Shown: piece after piece, positions 11,793 through 23,004 of the stretch
How positions within the stretch are numbered: position 1 is the first letter of the stretch
Layout of the letters: each line of letters opens with the position of its first letter
Position numbers and translations under genes: made by a program
From: Toxorhynchites rutilus septentrionalis
Taxonomy: Eukaryota > Arthropoda > Insecta > Diptera > Culicidae
Direction of reading: 5' to 3'
Assembly: GCF_029784135.1 (NCBI RefSeq)
Contig: NC_073744.1
Span: 35,726,061-35,790,060 of the forward strand
DNA length: 64,000 bases
The notes under the pieces: model-generated
The model's database searches: none
What the model saw: only the letters and a program-made list of their open reading frames with translations
What the model was told of the DNA's origin: nothing

Positions 11793-12244
11793 GACGTAGA
11801 ACTACATCTTTCATTATGGGTGCCAAATTTGAAAACAAGTCACGTTTTTAGGAAATAAAGTTAACGTTAATTACTATTATTGCCGCGAATGGATTTTGGC
11901 GATTTACATACCAAACAAATGGGAAATTTCCTAAGATTTGTTTTTATGCTGCATATTACAATGTCCTGGTGTGTAAACGGTTTAGATTTATGGAAACTAG
12001 AAGCATTTCCATTTCCCCATACATTTATCTCTTTTTTATCCCATTTGTTTATTTCAGGCTCATTAGCATTTTAGCTGTAACAGGAGCCGAATTTTAATCG
12101 GGTACATGTCACATGGTTACCATATCTATAATTAGTACATTACACAGTTGTTATTTTTTCGGCGTTATAGTTTCGTTCTATAGCGTTGCATATGGTACAT
12201 TTCCACAGTATGCCATTTAGGCGTAATAGTATTTTTTCTGTTCT

Positions 12245-12514
12245 TCCATTATCCAGTTAGACCACCGGACAGCGGAGACAGTTTATATGATCATTGTTGA
12301 GTTATTAATAGAACAGCAGCCTCTTGCAGAGCAGAGCAGTTGTATGGATGAATCGATCTTATTTCGACCGAGGATCGACCTCCATCGCTGATGATTGTTG
12401 CGTGGACGTAGTTATTTTGTAACAACACAAAGATGGTCAATGAGGGCCCTGAGTTTTGAACTCAGAATCGATCGCTTACTAAGTGAACGTGCAACCAATG
12501 TGGCTACGGAGACC
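12245..12514 (-). mobile_element. tRNA-derived SINE in the right arm
   Basis: Read on the minus strand from 12514, the sequence starts with GGGTCTCCGTAGCCACATTG then GTTGC, and carries GAGTTCAAAACTC, which resemble the pol III A and B boxes of a tRNA head. A body follows with 'tttgtgttgtt', 'gctacgtccacgcaacaatc' and 'caactgctctgctctgcaag'. I recognise this layout as a mosquito tRNA-related SINE. It is not a functional tRNA gene: no acceptor-stem pairing is seen. The flanks are similar (CCATTATC and CCATTTATC) but not a clean duplication. Confidence 0.6.
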
Positions 12515-13073
12515 CCCCATTTATCATTTGTGAGCGATCATTTATCAACTTATCGGCTATCAACGAAGGGGAATGATTTAAAGTCTTCGTGAACAAAGAA
12601 GAAAAGATAAAGAACGAAGGGGAATACTTGCCTAGAACATAAATATTGGATCTCGCGGAGGCAAACTTTCAGTATCGTTCTAGATATGAAGCAACGAACA
12701 TCGCTTGTTCTGCCTTGATTTGCGTCATCACATGTCTTCGTTTCGGATTGAGCTGTGGACGCGACCAAACTACTTACTCGCTGATGTCGCTGGCATTCCA
12801 ATCATTACATCAAACTGACACCCTTCCATTATGGTTCTGAACTACATAATTGTGTGGGGAATTCTCAAGCTAGGCTATCATTGGCTTGCCAAGAAAATAA
12901 TTGTTCGGGAACTTTGAAATCTCCACCAAGGATGACAGCTAAGCTAATCGAGACCGGAAATATTAATAGAAAAGGCTACTGTTGAGAAGAGCGCAAAGCG
13001 GAGGACGGAGAACAGAATAACGGCGTAGTTCTACGCCAACAATTTGGTCATGTCTTGGACACAACCTCCTATA

Positions 13074-13720
13074 TTTTTTTTTACAAAAGATGTCGCAATT
13101 TTTCAAAATTCAATATTTCGAAAAAAAGCCTACGTACGATGACAGGAAATATATCCATGATTACGTAAAAAAATTTGGTTGGTTGGTTGGAATCGTTCCA
13201 CTAGAGAAACTTATAAAACTCTCACCAGTTTACATGGTTTTGGCTGCAAGGGTTCAACAAACCAGTTGCAGCTATAGAGCTATTATAAAATTGTGACATC
13301 AGTGAAAAAATCGCAAAAATCACACACTTTTTATGGTGTTTATAGGGTATTACCCCCTTGAAAGCAATGGCCATGTTGGACCAATTACGATTCCAATTGG
13401 TTGCTCACTCACCATATTCTCCAGACATGGCCACCAGAGACTACTATATGTTCGCAAACCTCAAGCGGTGGCTCCAGAGAAAGAGATTTACGTACGTACG
13501 GACGTAAGCCTGTTTGGCGCCGTTATCCTGTCATCGAGGACTGATAAAACGTAAATTCAAAAACCAAAACCAAAATTTGGCTTATCACCTGCTAAACTGG
13601 TTGCGCAAATATACTATGACGCTTGAGCGACGTCAGGAGTTAAAGTAGGAACCCAGGCGATCGCGAAGAAATCGTTTCCAAACGCTGATTGATTCATTGT
13701 AAGACATATGTTCTCAATTT
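13074..13720 (+). pseudogene. mariner transposase, C-terminal half
   Basis: At 13402-13500 one frame reads QLVAHSPYSPDMATRDYYMF then ANLKRWLQRKRF, the last catalytic-Asp region of mariner (HPPYSPDLAPSDY type). Asp is kept in SPDM, while the usual PSD is TRD. The frame breaks soon after, and 'KTYVLNF' near 13705 may be the degraded tail. Together with the N-terminal half at 8295-8944 on the same strand it looks like one mariner interrupted by the Mutator-like element. The central catalytic part is missing. Confidence 0.65.
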
Positions 13721-16674
13721 TGTTTTGCTGCACACTTGTACGAATAATTCAAAAACAATTAAATGATTTTCGGCCCTCTTTTCGTTGGCATCATTCTTTA
13801 CCCAAATTCCAAAACACGATTGAGAGTTGAAGAAATTTATGCAACAGAAAACCACGTACAAGTGCAAAGGTGGGCCTACAGCTCTAGGATGCCCAACATG
13901 GTTCAAACATATAATAAAGAAAATAACTACTTAATGCTTGGAAGTAATGTATCTAGATGATACAGAGTGGGATGCTCATGATAGATATAATGCAAAACGC
14001 GGTGATAGAGTTTTGAACCTAATTTAGGCAACGAATTGTCATCAAATACGTATCAGCGGTAAAAAATACCTAACGCTGACATTGGAAAAATCAATGAGAC
14101 TCCATTCCCAAAGAGACAGCATAGTGGATAGACACGTGACATACCCTCATCTATGCGGCAGACATGCCAAAAACAATCATAGAAACTCGTGCGGATTGCA
14201 AATGTCACAAGTTTTTGTTCAACATGCAACTTCGACGCAACCCATTTTAAAGGTCAAATTCTCTCAGTTACGTGAAAAGGAATCGTATAACGACACAGAA
14301 GATGCTTTGAAGTCGACGAGATGGCGCACTGTGAGAGAGAGAAAATAATAAATAATTATCATCAACCAACCATGCCATTCTTGACTTTTTTTTTCTGTAT
14401 TATAAATCATATCAACCAGATTATCGTTCCTCACATCGTCACAGACGGCTTCGGGCGCAAGTACTGAGAATCTCACCATGAAATGCGCACTGCAATGATG
14501 ACCATGAAAAGATGGAAACAGGGAACAAGGGACAAGCCGGTCGATGGCCTCCCGCACTTGGTTAGTCTTAACATCCCCTGCTGCCTGGCGTTTCTCCGAT
14601 TGGTTGAAGCAACTCCTTCCATGCTCAAGCAGAATATTGTATCCTATGGTGTATGTGCTTCGCTTTCTCGTCTCGGGAATTGTCCGAGACCGAAAGATGG
14701 CTTAGCTTTCCTAGATGAAATTATGCTCTCTGAGAGCATGTTTTTGACGATTAGTATTGCTGAAATACAATCCCTTGTGCTGTTTCCAGCAATAAATAAT
14801 TTCCCAACAGAATAATGGTGCATCAGCACTCCGACAGAGCGAGAGATAGAGAGCTTGTAGGATTGCTATCCTTAGTTGCCTCTTTGGGCTTCGGGCAGAT
14901 GACGAACGCCGTACGCTAAAGTAGGATCCAATTGGAGAACCAGAGAGAAAAGATATCAACGGAAAGGGACAACGCAAAATATATTGTTTGTGTGGTGAGC
15001 TGAGCTGCGCGAACGACCGGCTGGTTGCGTGGCAATACTTGATTTACAACGGGGCAGCACATTGCATCCTTGTTTTTCCTTTTTCCACTGTTTCCACGTT
15101 TTTTTCGCCTCGCTTGAGCATAACATTCGCAGCAAGACGAAGGGGTAGATAGAGTCACAATGTGGGATAAGTCGGGGCACACAAAGTGCGCGATGAAGGC
15201 CAAGGAAGTGGGGGAAATCAGGGTAAAATCTACATCTCCTGATTTTTCAGTTAGAAGCAATTTAAAAAAAAATCGATGTCACCTGAACACACTTTGTGAG
15301 GCGGTAGGTGGTTTTGTAACTTATCGATGTTCGAAAACATTGTTTTGAAATTTCGAGTCCATTCGGGGTAACACCGACATCTTCAGTGAGGGTAGAATCG
15401 ACACCTGGTTTGCGTTTTACCGACAGGAAAAATAGCTTTTTGAAGATGCCTTGTGTTTATATTTGGAAGACAAAGCAGCAGAGCTGGACCGATAAAACAG
15501 CAAAAACCAACGTTGAATCGAGCATGTCAACAAAAAAACCTAGCAGAACTCAACGCCCATCGGCACATCTAACGTGGATGCCTACCTAAGCTGGGATCAA
15601 AACTCTCGTTTGTACTCCAAACCAGGAGTAGCAATTTATCCATCCCCTGTTTGATCTTGAAAAACCGTCTGGCTTTTGAATTGGCTAGGAAAAAAAGAGC
15701 GTGAAACATCCTACCAATAAGCGCTGGGTGAGATTTCTAGACCGGATAAAGGCAAAGCTTTTTCATGCAAGTTGAAATACATGATTTTTATTGCTCTTTT
15801 ATCATTCAAAATTTGAGTAATCCAACCACATACAATTTGCACTTCACCTCCCTCTCCCCTTATGAAGTGTCCACATTAGATATGAAGATATGATTATGAA
15901 GTGTCCAGTATTAGATTGCCTCTTAATACTTCGAAATTATTGTAACAAGTTTTCATTTGTTTCTTTAAAGGTGTCAGTTTCACCCGACAGGATGTCGATC
16001 GCACTCCATTGATTTCACCTAAAAACATCAATTTTTGCATCCTATCAAAATTCGAGTTCCACTAAAAAAAATCAACAGAATGGTTCAGTTGAAGAGAGAG
16101 GTTCTGTAACGATTTGAAGTCGAAGAAACATGGGAGGTCATGGAAATATGTTGAAATTCTTAGGGTGTCGGTTTTACCCCGATTTCTTATACACATTTTT
16201 TTCTGCAAATTCGCATCGGTTCCCGAACTGGAAGATGCACAAAGAAGAAAAAACAAACACCAAACACGCGAGCGTGGTTGTTTTGTTTTTCAATTCGCGG
16301 TGCGCATATCTACGATTGTTATTTTATTGGTTCCATTCGTCAGCCTTACCGTAGAGTTGAACGAACTTGAAGCGATCCACTACAAGCTGTGTAAGGGACA
16401 AATTGAGCGATTTTAGTAATTACTTATCTTAGACTGTCAACTGTTTTTGTATTGAAAGCGACATTTGTGAGACGGGGAACTATAGTGAACACAATTTTCT
16501 ATTTAGAATTGGTTGAATGTGTTGTCGGGATTAGGATTGAGCGATCTTTAGAAAAAGGCCGATCTTGAGGATTTTCTAAACGGCGTAGGGATCGATCCAC
16601 TGATTGAATCGGTACCGGGGCAAATTGATTTTCAGAAAAAAGTAAATATTTCCAGAGTGTTTTCTTCAGTTTTT
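13721..16674. other. No gene supported
   Basis: Almost 3 kb. ORFs of 60-114 codons occur on both strands (for example 14916-15260 minus and 16114-16416 plus) but overlap each other, have no recognisable domain and lack splice signals that would join them. The composition is mixed and there is no obvious repeat. Confidence 0.35.
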
Positions 16675-16770
16675 ACCTAATTTTTGACGTAGGACTACGT
16701 CTAAAAAGATTATATGGGGGGTGGTAAAATGAAAAAACACTAAACTTATAGGAAATAATAAAAGATTGTG
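16675..16770 (-). mobile_element. Inner end of a Mutator-like arm (inverse orientation)
   Basis: TTTTTGACGTAGGACTACGT (16681-16700) matches the inner boundary of the right arm at 11789-11808. It is followed by a diverged GGGTG...AGGAAATAA stretch that parallels 11817-11860. Similarity fades after about 90 bp. Confidence 0.55.
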
Positions 16771-16870
16771 CGGATTATCCGCTGAAGCGAGCTCTGTAGT
16801 AATTCTATAGAGCTTTCCGAAATTTGTTAATGAGTGGTATGCTCTTGATCTTTCATTTTGGTCATGGCTT

Positions 16871-17470
16871 TCACATTGTCTGTCCTCTGGTATACACGAC
16901 CATGCAGATAGATAGTTTAATGATATCTCGCGTAAGTTTTGAAAAGATCCTATGTACCATGTACGTCAACTCGAGAAAAACGAAGCTGAAGATTGCTCCA
17001 CGAATTGGTTTTAAAAGGAAAAGATCTTTGTCACTACTTCCACCACTAGCAGTCAATAATAACTCTGGAAAACGAATCGTAACTGTTGTTCCGTGATTAA
17101 AGTTTAAAGTTGATGCTTCAGAGCGAAAAATGGTACATTGTTCTTTTTGACTGACCCCGTTTGTACATTGGACAAAATACGTAGCATGATAAGAATTTGA
17201 AAATAACCACTGAACAACAATCCAAATACCTGCACTTCGTGTTAAAGGCATTGTATTATTGTTAACATTTGTAACATATTGCGCGATAAGAACATCCGAA
17301 TAAAACAAAAACTTTAAATGACCGAAGTACAATTTTGTGTTGTTTTTTGATCGCTTTGTTACTTCGGACATTTCGAACGTCGGAAGAAAGTGGCCCAATC
17401 CCTTACCGCTCACATTACGAACTGCTGCATCGGTAATTGGCGCTATTAACCCTTTGCGGTCGTATTGCAT
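16871..17470 (-). CDS. Unidentified ORF of 199 codons
   Basis: An uninterrupted minus-strand frame from ATG at 17470 to a TGA at 16871. An in-frame TAA directly precedes the ATG, so the start is fixed unless an exon is missing. 600 nt without a stop is unusual in this AT-rich window outside the clear genes. The product is basic at its N-terminus, has two Asn-rich patches, five cysteines and two hydrophobic segments, around residues 85-95 (IWIVVQWLF) and 160-170 (AIFSFVFLEL). I recognise no domain. It could be an endogenous viral or transposon gene, an unknown host gene, or chance; the sequence alone does not decide. Mutator-arm fragments lie on both sides (16675 and 18440). Confidence 0.35.
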   Translation of the reverse strand: MQYDRKGLIAPITDAAVRNVSGKGLGHFLPTFEMSEVTKRSKNNTKLYFGHLKFLFYSDVLIAQYVTNVNNNTMPLTRSAGIWIVVQWLFSNSYHATYFVQCTNGVSQKEQCTIFRSEASTLNFNHGTTVTIRFPELLLTASGGSSDKDLFLLKPIRGAIFSFVFLELTYMVHRIFSKLTRDIIKLSICMVVYTRGQTM

Positions 17471-17561
17471 TTAGGCAAGGGTATTGTACTGGTTGGAATT
17501 ATTTTTCCTTAAAAAAGCAGTGATACATGCAAGATTACGAAAACTGAAAATTTGTTTTGTG

Positions 17562-17566
<5 letters not shown>

Positions 17567-17613
<47 letters not shown>
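17567..17613. repeat. (TA)n microsatellite
   Basis: About 23 uninterrupted TA dinucleotides. Confidence 0.97.
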
Positions 17614-17617
<4 letters not shown>

Positions 17618-17799
17618 TAACTTAACAATGTGTTTCAATGTGATGTTTTATAAAAAATTATATTTTATAATTCATCTTCGTGTGAAATCTTTCGAAACAG
17701 TCTCCAAGAGTAAGTCATGTGAAGTATAATCAATACATCATTTTATTGTATTATATGTTGGATATGAGCCACTTTTGCCATTGATGCAATAAATGTGTA

Positions 17800-18110
17800 A
17801 TTGATACCAGCGATGTGTATCCGTAAAAATCGGCACTTTTCACTTTTAACAAACAAAGATTTTTATACATGAGATTATTCAGATGATATGAGACACTTAT
17901 GCAAACAATTATTCTGCTCTTTAAAAACAACAACTTCAACATAATTTAAACCAGTAGTTACTCAAATAATGATTTCTGCGTATCCGAAATGATCCGAACT
18001 TTTCACTTTAGATAACCAAATATTTTGTCGCTTGAGACTCCTATGCGATTATTCAAATAACATGAGACATTTTTGCAAACAGTAGTTCTGATACTTATGA
18101 TCAATCTTAT
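17800..18110. repeat. Diverged tandem duplication, period about 160 bp
   Basis: Both halves contain 'tatccg', 'cttttcacttt', 'gattattca', 'atgagac' and 'ttgcaaac' blocks in the same order (17815-17930 and 17977-18090). Confidence 0.55.
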
Positions 18111-18439
18111 CCATCACACCAAAGTGTTACAATGTCTAAATTCTGCTGTTATGATTTTTGTCCTATGCATTCAACGCACTGTGCGTTATTGGCCTTGTGT
18201 GGGTGACTACTTTGTTTGATATTGAGTACCGTTATCTATTACTCATAGAATCACCGTATTTATTCGTGAACAGGTTCACTAAACATCAAGCTACGTTTAG
18301 GAAAAGCATAAACTGATACTTGGTAGAGTAAAATATATGATTAGCTTGGTTTCATGCAGACAAACGACCACAAAGAGTAAATAACACAACAATGGAAGCC
18401 TCATATCAACAGTTCCGCTGTGAACAGTCCAACTGTGAA

Positions 18440-18720
18440 AATTCGAACAATAGGAATATTCTTACGCCCAAAAAGGCGACATGTGTTGTGTATCGATAGA
18501 ATAGGAACACTCTTACGCCTAAACGGCTACTGTGTAATAGATGAAACGAATGTTTATCGATAGATAGAAATACTCTTACGCCTAAAAATGGCTACAGTGT
18601 AATATACAACAAAAGTTATCTTAAAATGAAAAATGTACAAGAATAAATTCGGCTCCGGATTGCTAAATGGGCCTAATAAAAAAATAAATGATTAGATGGG
18701 ATGAAAAATAACTCGATTTC
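18440..18720 (+). mobile_element. Mutator-like arm fragment with tandem CTTACGCCTAAA units
   Basis: Three tandem units of about 60 bp carry TACTCTTACGCCTAAA and GGCTAC(A/T)GTGTAATA (near 18460, 18510 and 18572). The following ATTCGGCTCC...GGGCCTAATAAA stretch (18645-18690) matches, in inverse orientation, 12040-12100 in the right arm. The right arm also has one TTTAGGCGTAATAGTATT unit at 12217. This is therefore a left-orientation partial copy of the same family. Confidence 0.55.
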
Positions 18721-18874
18721 ATTACATTTCTTACATAGAACCTTTTCAAAAGCTACGCGAGATTTCTGCATTGTTATAACATGTTGAAATATCTTTTTTT
18801 TCACGTTGGCATTTTATTTTTAGCCCTCTATTGACGTTACCCGTGATTCTCGTTTTCCGAGGTGACGTTGCCAG

Positions 18875-18910
18875 ACTATTCCGCGGATAGTCGAGGTTCT
18901 ACTGTGTTTC
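18875..18910. mobile_element. Tigger-like terminus
   Basis: GCGGATAGTCGAGGTTCTAC then TGTG resembles the terminal inverted repeat of Tigger/pogo elements. No partner end is found nearby. Confidence 0.4.
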
Positions 18911-19914
18911 GGACCTTCACTACCGCAACGGCTGTTAACCGGTGTCTCTTCCCCCACCGCTCTCTTTACACCGGCGTCTTCTCAAGTACCGGCAAAAGGA
19001 CGCGCTTTCAACTACTTGACGCTACTTTTTCTTCAGTTCCAGAAGGTTCTCCCAACAACGGTTTCTAACGGTCGTAGTGCTTTGAAGTGTTTTCTCCAGC
19101 TTTTTTTTTTCTAGTGTAGAAGAACAAGTGAATAAAATTTCGAAAAAAATGAAATTTAAAAAGAAGTGACTCCTTTCTTTGGACTTCGTGAGCTGTTGTT
19201 TGTAGTGCTTTGGCTTAGCCAGTAATTTTCTTCAACGTTTCCCGATGATATATACGTGAAGAATAGTGAAGGAAATAATTTTTTCACACTTTAGCCCAAT
19301 TTTTGCTAATTTCGTGAAGAGCAGCACCGAAGTTATTATTTAACAACACCCACGCTAATGAAAACAAAAAGGTTCTAATCAAAACCACCGAAATTTTCAT
19401 GGAGGCAATTTTTCGAGTCAACTCATTTTCCGGGTAGATTACGGCACGTGAAAGTCACATTATCATTTGAAAAATTCGAACAAATGAGAGCATATCGTAA
19501 TGCGTCGAAAACCGGACACCTAAGCGCTTACGATAATAACTTCAACTGCTGAAAAATTCAAATAGAATAAGAAGGCTTCCATGTATGTTATGAATCACAG
19601 AATTCCACAAAATCATGTCATAAATTTGTAATTTTATTGGCGTAATTTTGAACCCGTACACAATGCTTTCAATTCCGGACAATCTTCATCGTTTACTTTG
19701 ATTTACGTCCGGATTTAAAATCATCTTCTGAATGTGACTTTTATTCCGGACAAGGGTTTATGAGACACAAATATTTGTTTTGATTTTTGTCATTTTTTTT
19801 TGTCAACAGCTAGGTGCAACGCTGGACACTACACTACTTCGATACAATAACTATCAGTCACAATAATTCAACATGCAAAAAATTCAATAGTTTTGGTAAG
19901 ACATTGAATGTAGG
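18911..19914. other. No gene supported
   Basis: About 1 kb. Proline-, threonine- and serine-rich short frames at 18862-19068 have no domain. The rest is AT-rich with repeated 'ccggac' phrases near 19512, 19676, 19710 and 19755, which suggest an old repeat. Confidence 0.35.
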
Positions 19915-20810
19915 GAAAGTGGGAGCATAATGGTCACCCTAAGGAATATGCGTCCACATACCGATTCAATTCCCGTTTCTCGAAGAATATTATACTTCAA
20001 CTCATTGTTCTTCAAGATAGCGAACGGCTTTTACTATAAAAATTCAAAATAGTACTCTTTTCATCATTAGAAAAAAAGTTGAAAAAACGAACTTTTTTGC
20101 TTGGAGGTAAAGGGGTCACCTAGTGGGGGCAAAGTGGTCACTCGCACATATCAAGTTAAATGGGATAGATTTATGCGTTTTTTTTCGTCCAAATTTGTTC
20201 AAATCATATTTGATATAGTAGGTACATGGTTAAAATAAGCTTGGCCTATTCACCTAGAGTCTCAATTTAAATTTTCTCATGCATACAAAAATGTAGTAAT
20301 AAATACATGACGTTCCGCATAATGAGGCTTGGAGTGGCATATTTATCCAGGGTCAAAGTCACAAAAGGATCCACTTCAAGAGCAGAATGTGATGCGGTAT
20401 ATCAGCTTTAGTAAACAGAACATTGTAAGTTGTTATTCACCTATGACCACTTTGCCCCCAAACATCAAAGTAATTTGTATGCTAATTAATCGTTGAGATT
20501 AAACAAAATCTGTTCACCTCTCCTAGAATATGTGAACAGTTGTCCAAACTGATGATTTGTCCAATATATCAGATTGAATAAACTAAATTTCACGAGGAAT
20601 TCCTTAGATACCATGCGCACAGAACTGCGGCCGAATGGCTATCTCGAGCGCAATTTCTGTTTTTTATCTGTATTTTGACATGCGACAGCTCTACTGAAGT
20701 ACAGGGTGACTCAAAAGTTATTAAATTCTTCAAACATGAGGTGGCTATCATTACGGCAAACAAACAGGTGACCTCTTTGCCCTCCATGACCAATTTGCTC
20801 CCACTACCCT
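19915..20810. mobile_element. Non-autonomous TIR element with GGGGCAAAGTGGTCA motifs
   Basis: Left end GGGAAAGTGGGAGCATAATG and right end GCTCCCACTACCC (20798-20810) are inverted. The block 'gggcaaagtggtcac' (20137) reappears inverted as 'gaccactttgcccc' (20444) and 'ggtgacctctttgccctcc' (20768). No transposase ORF. About 0.9 kb; superfamily not assigned. Confidence 0.55.
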
Positions 20811-20879
20811 TAATGAAAAAGTGTTTACTGTATCAATATATCCCCGACATTACCCACTTGTATTTTGTTTGAACCCTGT

Positions 20880-21400
20880 AGTGGTACCAAGGTCACAAAA
20901 CGCTATGAAATATTTTGTTGGAAAATTTCCTTGAACGTTACTTGGGAAAATTTTTAGCGAAAAATTTCAAAACAAAAACCTTCGGAGTGAAATTGATCAA
21001 TCTACACTCGACAAAAAAATTAGAGGAACAGAGTACCAAGTCGAAAATTTTATGTGATTTTTGACATGCTCTAACATTGGGAAAAATCAACGCATATCGA
21101 TGGGATTTACATCATTTTGAAGCTATAAGTTTCAGGTATAAGAATATTTTACGAATATATTTTTATCTTGGTGTGATGGTCATCTCGAATTTCAAAAAAT
21201 TACCCCATAAAAATGTTCACCACCTCGAAAACACGCCCTATACAGAATATCAGCTCAATCGGACTCAAGGGAGAGTGGCGCAAAGCGGTCAAAGTTTGAG
21301 ATTTTTGAAAATCGAAAAATCGCCCAAAGAAAACGGGGTTTTCGAAAAAAAAATCGATTTTTTTTATTTTTCAGGACTTCCCAGACTTTTAGGCACATTC
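20880..21400. repeat. Dispersed AT-rich repeat with GCCCAAAG/CGGTCAAAG phrases
   Basis: The segment 21245-21345 (CAGCTCAATCGGACT, GCGCAAAGCGGTCAAAGTTT, AAAATCGAAAAATCGCCC) is the reverse complement, with changes, of both units of the tandem repeat at 26715-27290. It is a member of that family and the ORF through it is not a gene. Confidence 0.6.
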
Positions 21401-21478
21401 CCTAATATCATGACAAACACTCAATTTTGCCTGATTTTTCTGAAACGATCCTGATTTTTTCTGATTTTTGTACTTTTC

Positions 21479-21753
21479 TTCTTCTTGGATTGCACTAACG
21501 GTCCCAGTAGAACTTCTGCCTTTACAACACAGGTATAACTTGCGTCATTTGTATCAGTAGTACCTAGTAGAGATATCTATGCCGGATAACACGCCTTGAA
21601 TGTATTCTGGGGTGGCAAGCTCTACAATACGTGTGACCACAGTGCTTGTCGGAAGAAATTTCTTTGGCGAAAAATCCCCCGGCCAGAACGGGAATCGAAC
21701 CCGATCCCCCGGCATGATAATGTGTGACGCTAACCACTCGACCACGGGAGCAC
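21479..21753 (-). mobile_element. Full-length tRNA-derived SINE with perfect 14-bp target duplication
   Basis: TTTTTGTACTTTTC occurs at 21465-21478 and again at 21754-21767, exactly bounding a 275-bp insert. Read on the minus strand, the insert starts with a tRNA-like head (GTGGTCGAGTGGTTAGCGTC, then GGGTTCGATTCCCG as B box), then a body with 'ttggcg', 'gtgaccacagtgcttgtcgg' and 'acgccttgaatgtattctgg', and ends in an A/G-rich AAGAAGAA tail. The intact duplication points to a fairly recent LINE-assisted insertion. It is not a tRNA gene. Confidence 0.9.
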
Positions 21754-21769
21754 TTTTTGTACTTTTCAC

Positions 21770-22975
21770 TTTATCTGAATGAACATTATCCGTAATAAAT
21801 ATACAAAGTATTACTGATTGTAAATGACAACTGTCATAATCTGCATAAAAATCTCCAGTTTACACTTGTAGAATGTTTAATTCTCTAATTTATTATTAGT
21901 CTATTTCAAAACGATCCTCGTTTTCGAATTAGATGCATTTCGCATTTTATTTCGTTCGACACTTATTAAAGCATGCATTTGGCGTGAATGAAAGATATTA
22001 TATCAGATCTGCATGCCAGAAATGTCGTTTCAAATGGTTATGTTTTGAATGAAAATAACTACTTGATGTCTTTGAATGCTCAAAACACGTAGTCCTTACC
22101 TTCAATTGACCATTTGTAAATAAATGTTCTGCTATTTTCATAGAAACTCATCATTATAAAATAAATTATTATCCGATACAGTGTTTGTTTAAAATTTCTC
22201 ATCATTTGTGAAAAAAGTTATTCTTCTATTACGTACACATTCGTTACGAAAAAGAAATGTTAATATTTTCATTTTTAATTTTTATTCTAAAAGTGCGTTC
22301 ATTTCACCTGCAAATTCAGTCACTCTTTCTTTAAAACAAAAGATTTACATTTGGCAGATTTCATATAAATAATATGTAATGTTCTTATATGGTTCAAAAT
22401 TTGAATTGCAGGCATTAAACAAACTGGTATTCCTGCGTATTCATTCGCAATTGATCACGAAGCTGAATTCATTCATTATTCTCGAATCACAGGAGGTCAA
22501 GTACAAGTACAAAGTTTTCAAGTACAAGGAATCGAGCCAAAAAATCGGAAATCGGAACTCTAGTCGGGATATGCCTAATCTGAACCATTTTTTATTTTCT
22601 GGGCAAGCAAACGGTCTTTGTTTCACAACAAAAAAATAGTCTGTACTCTCAATATATTTCGATCTTTCCCTAACAAAATTTCTCAATTCGTTTCAATCTT
22701 CATACGGGCCGCAAACTGGTAGCGAAGGACAACTTACGCAGTTGTTGAACACTGTTCGAAGGTCGCGCCGTCAACCGAATTCACATAGTCAATATCCCAC
22801 ATCTCTCAAGCGCTGGGCGTTTGTGCTTGTTTGTCCCCATCAATCACAAAAACCCCGCTTCCGCGGAGGGGATGGAGGAGATGCATTGGATTCATTTATA
22901 TTCAAATAAGGTCTGCCTCGCGACGAAAACTCATTTCCGTCTCTCGGCTACAGAGACGTTTCTCGATATACGGCA
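21770..22975. other. No gene supported
   Basis: AT-rich to about 22680, more mixed afterwards. Only short overlapping ORFs. Confidence 0.35.
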
Positions 22976-23004
22976 GCGACGACGACGACGACGACGACGA
23001 CGTC
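22976..23004. repeat. (GAC)n microsatellite
   Basis: Eight or nine GAC/ACG triplets in a row. The Arg- and Asp-rich ORFs crossing it are produced by the repeat. Confidence 0.95.

Larger units (their letters stand above)
8949..13069 (+). mobile_element. Mutator-like DNA transposon with long inverted arms, degenerate
   Basis: The ends are inverted repeats: GGAGGTTGTGTCCAAGA at 8949 and its complement ending at 13069, with similarity continuing about 48 bp through a GACGTAG-type palindrome (8981-8995; 13022-13036). TATA flanks both sides (8945-8948, 13070-13073). The left arm ends at 10971 and the right arm starts at 11793, each at another GACGTAG/CTACGTC palindrome. Arm segments match in inverse orientation, for example 10540-10970 against 11800-12060 and 12540-12670. 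The space between the arms holds the tail of a Mutator-like transposase (11003-11561). The arms have acquired a LINE piece and a SINE. The superfamily follows from the transposase tail; the TSD is too short and symmetrical to decide it. Confidence 0.7.

Noticed and set aside
17567..17613. Coding Ile/Tyr repeat
   Set aside because: It is a TA microsatellite and the ORF through it is not coding.
21077..21454. Plus-strand ORF of 125 codons
   Set aside because: It overlaps a dispersed repeat whose other copies (26715-27290) are not open in the same frame.
21680..21753. tRNA gene on the minus strand
   Set aside because: The A/B boxes are those of a SINE head: the 275-bp insert has a body, an A/G-rich tail and a target duplication, and the acceptor stem does not pair.
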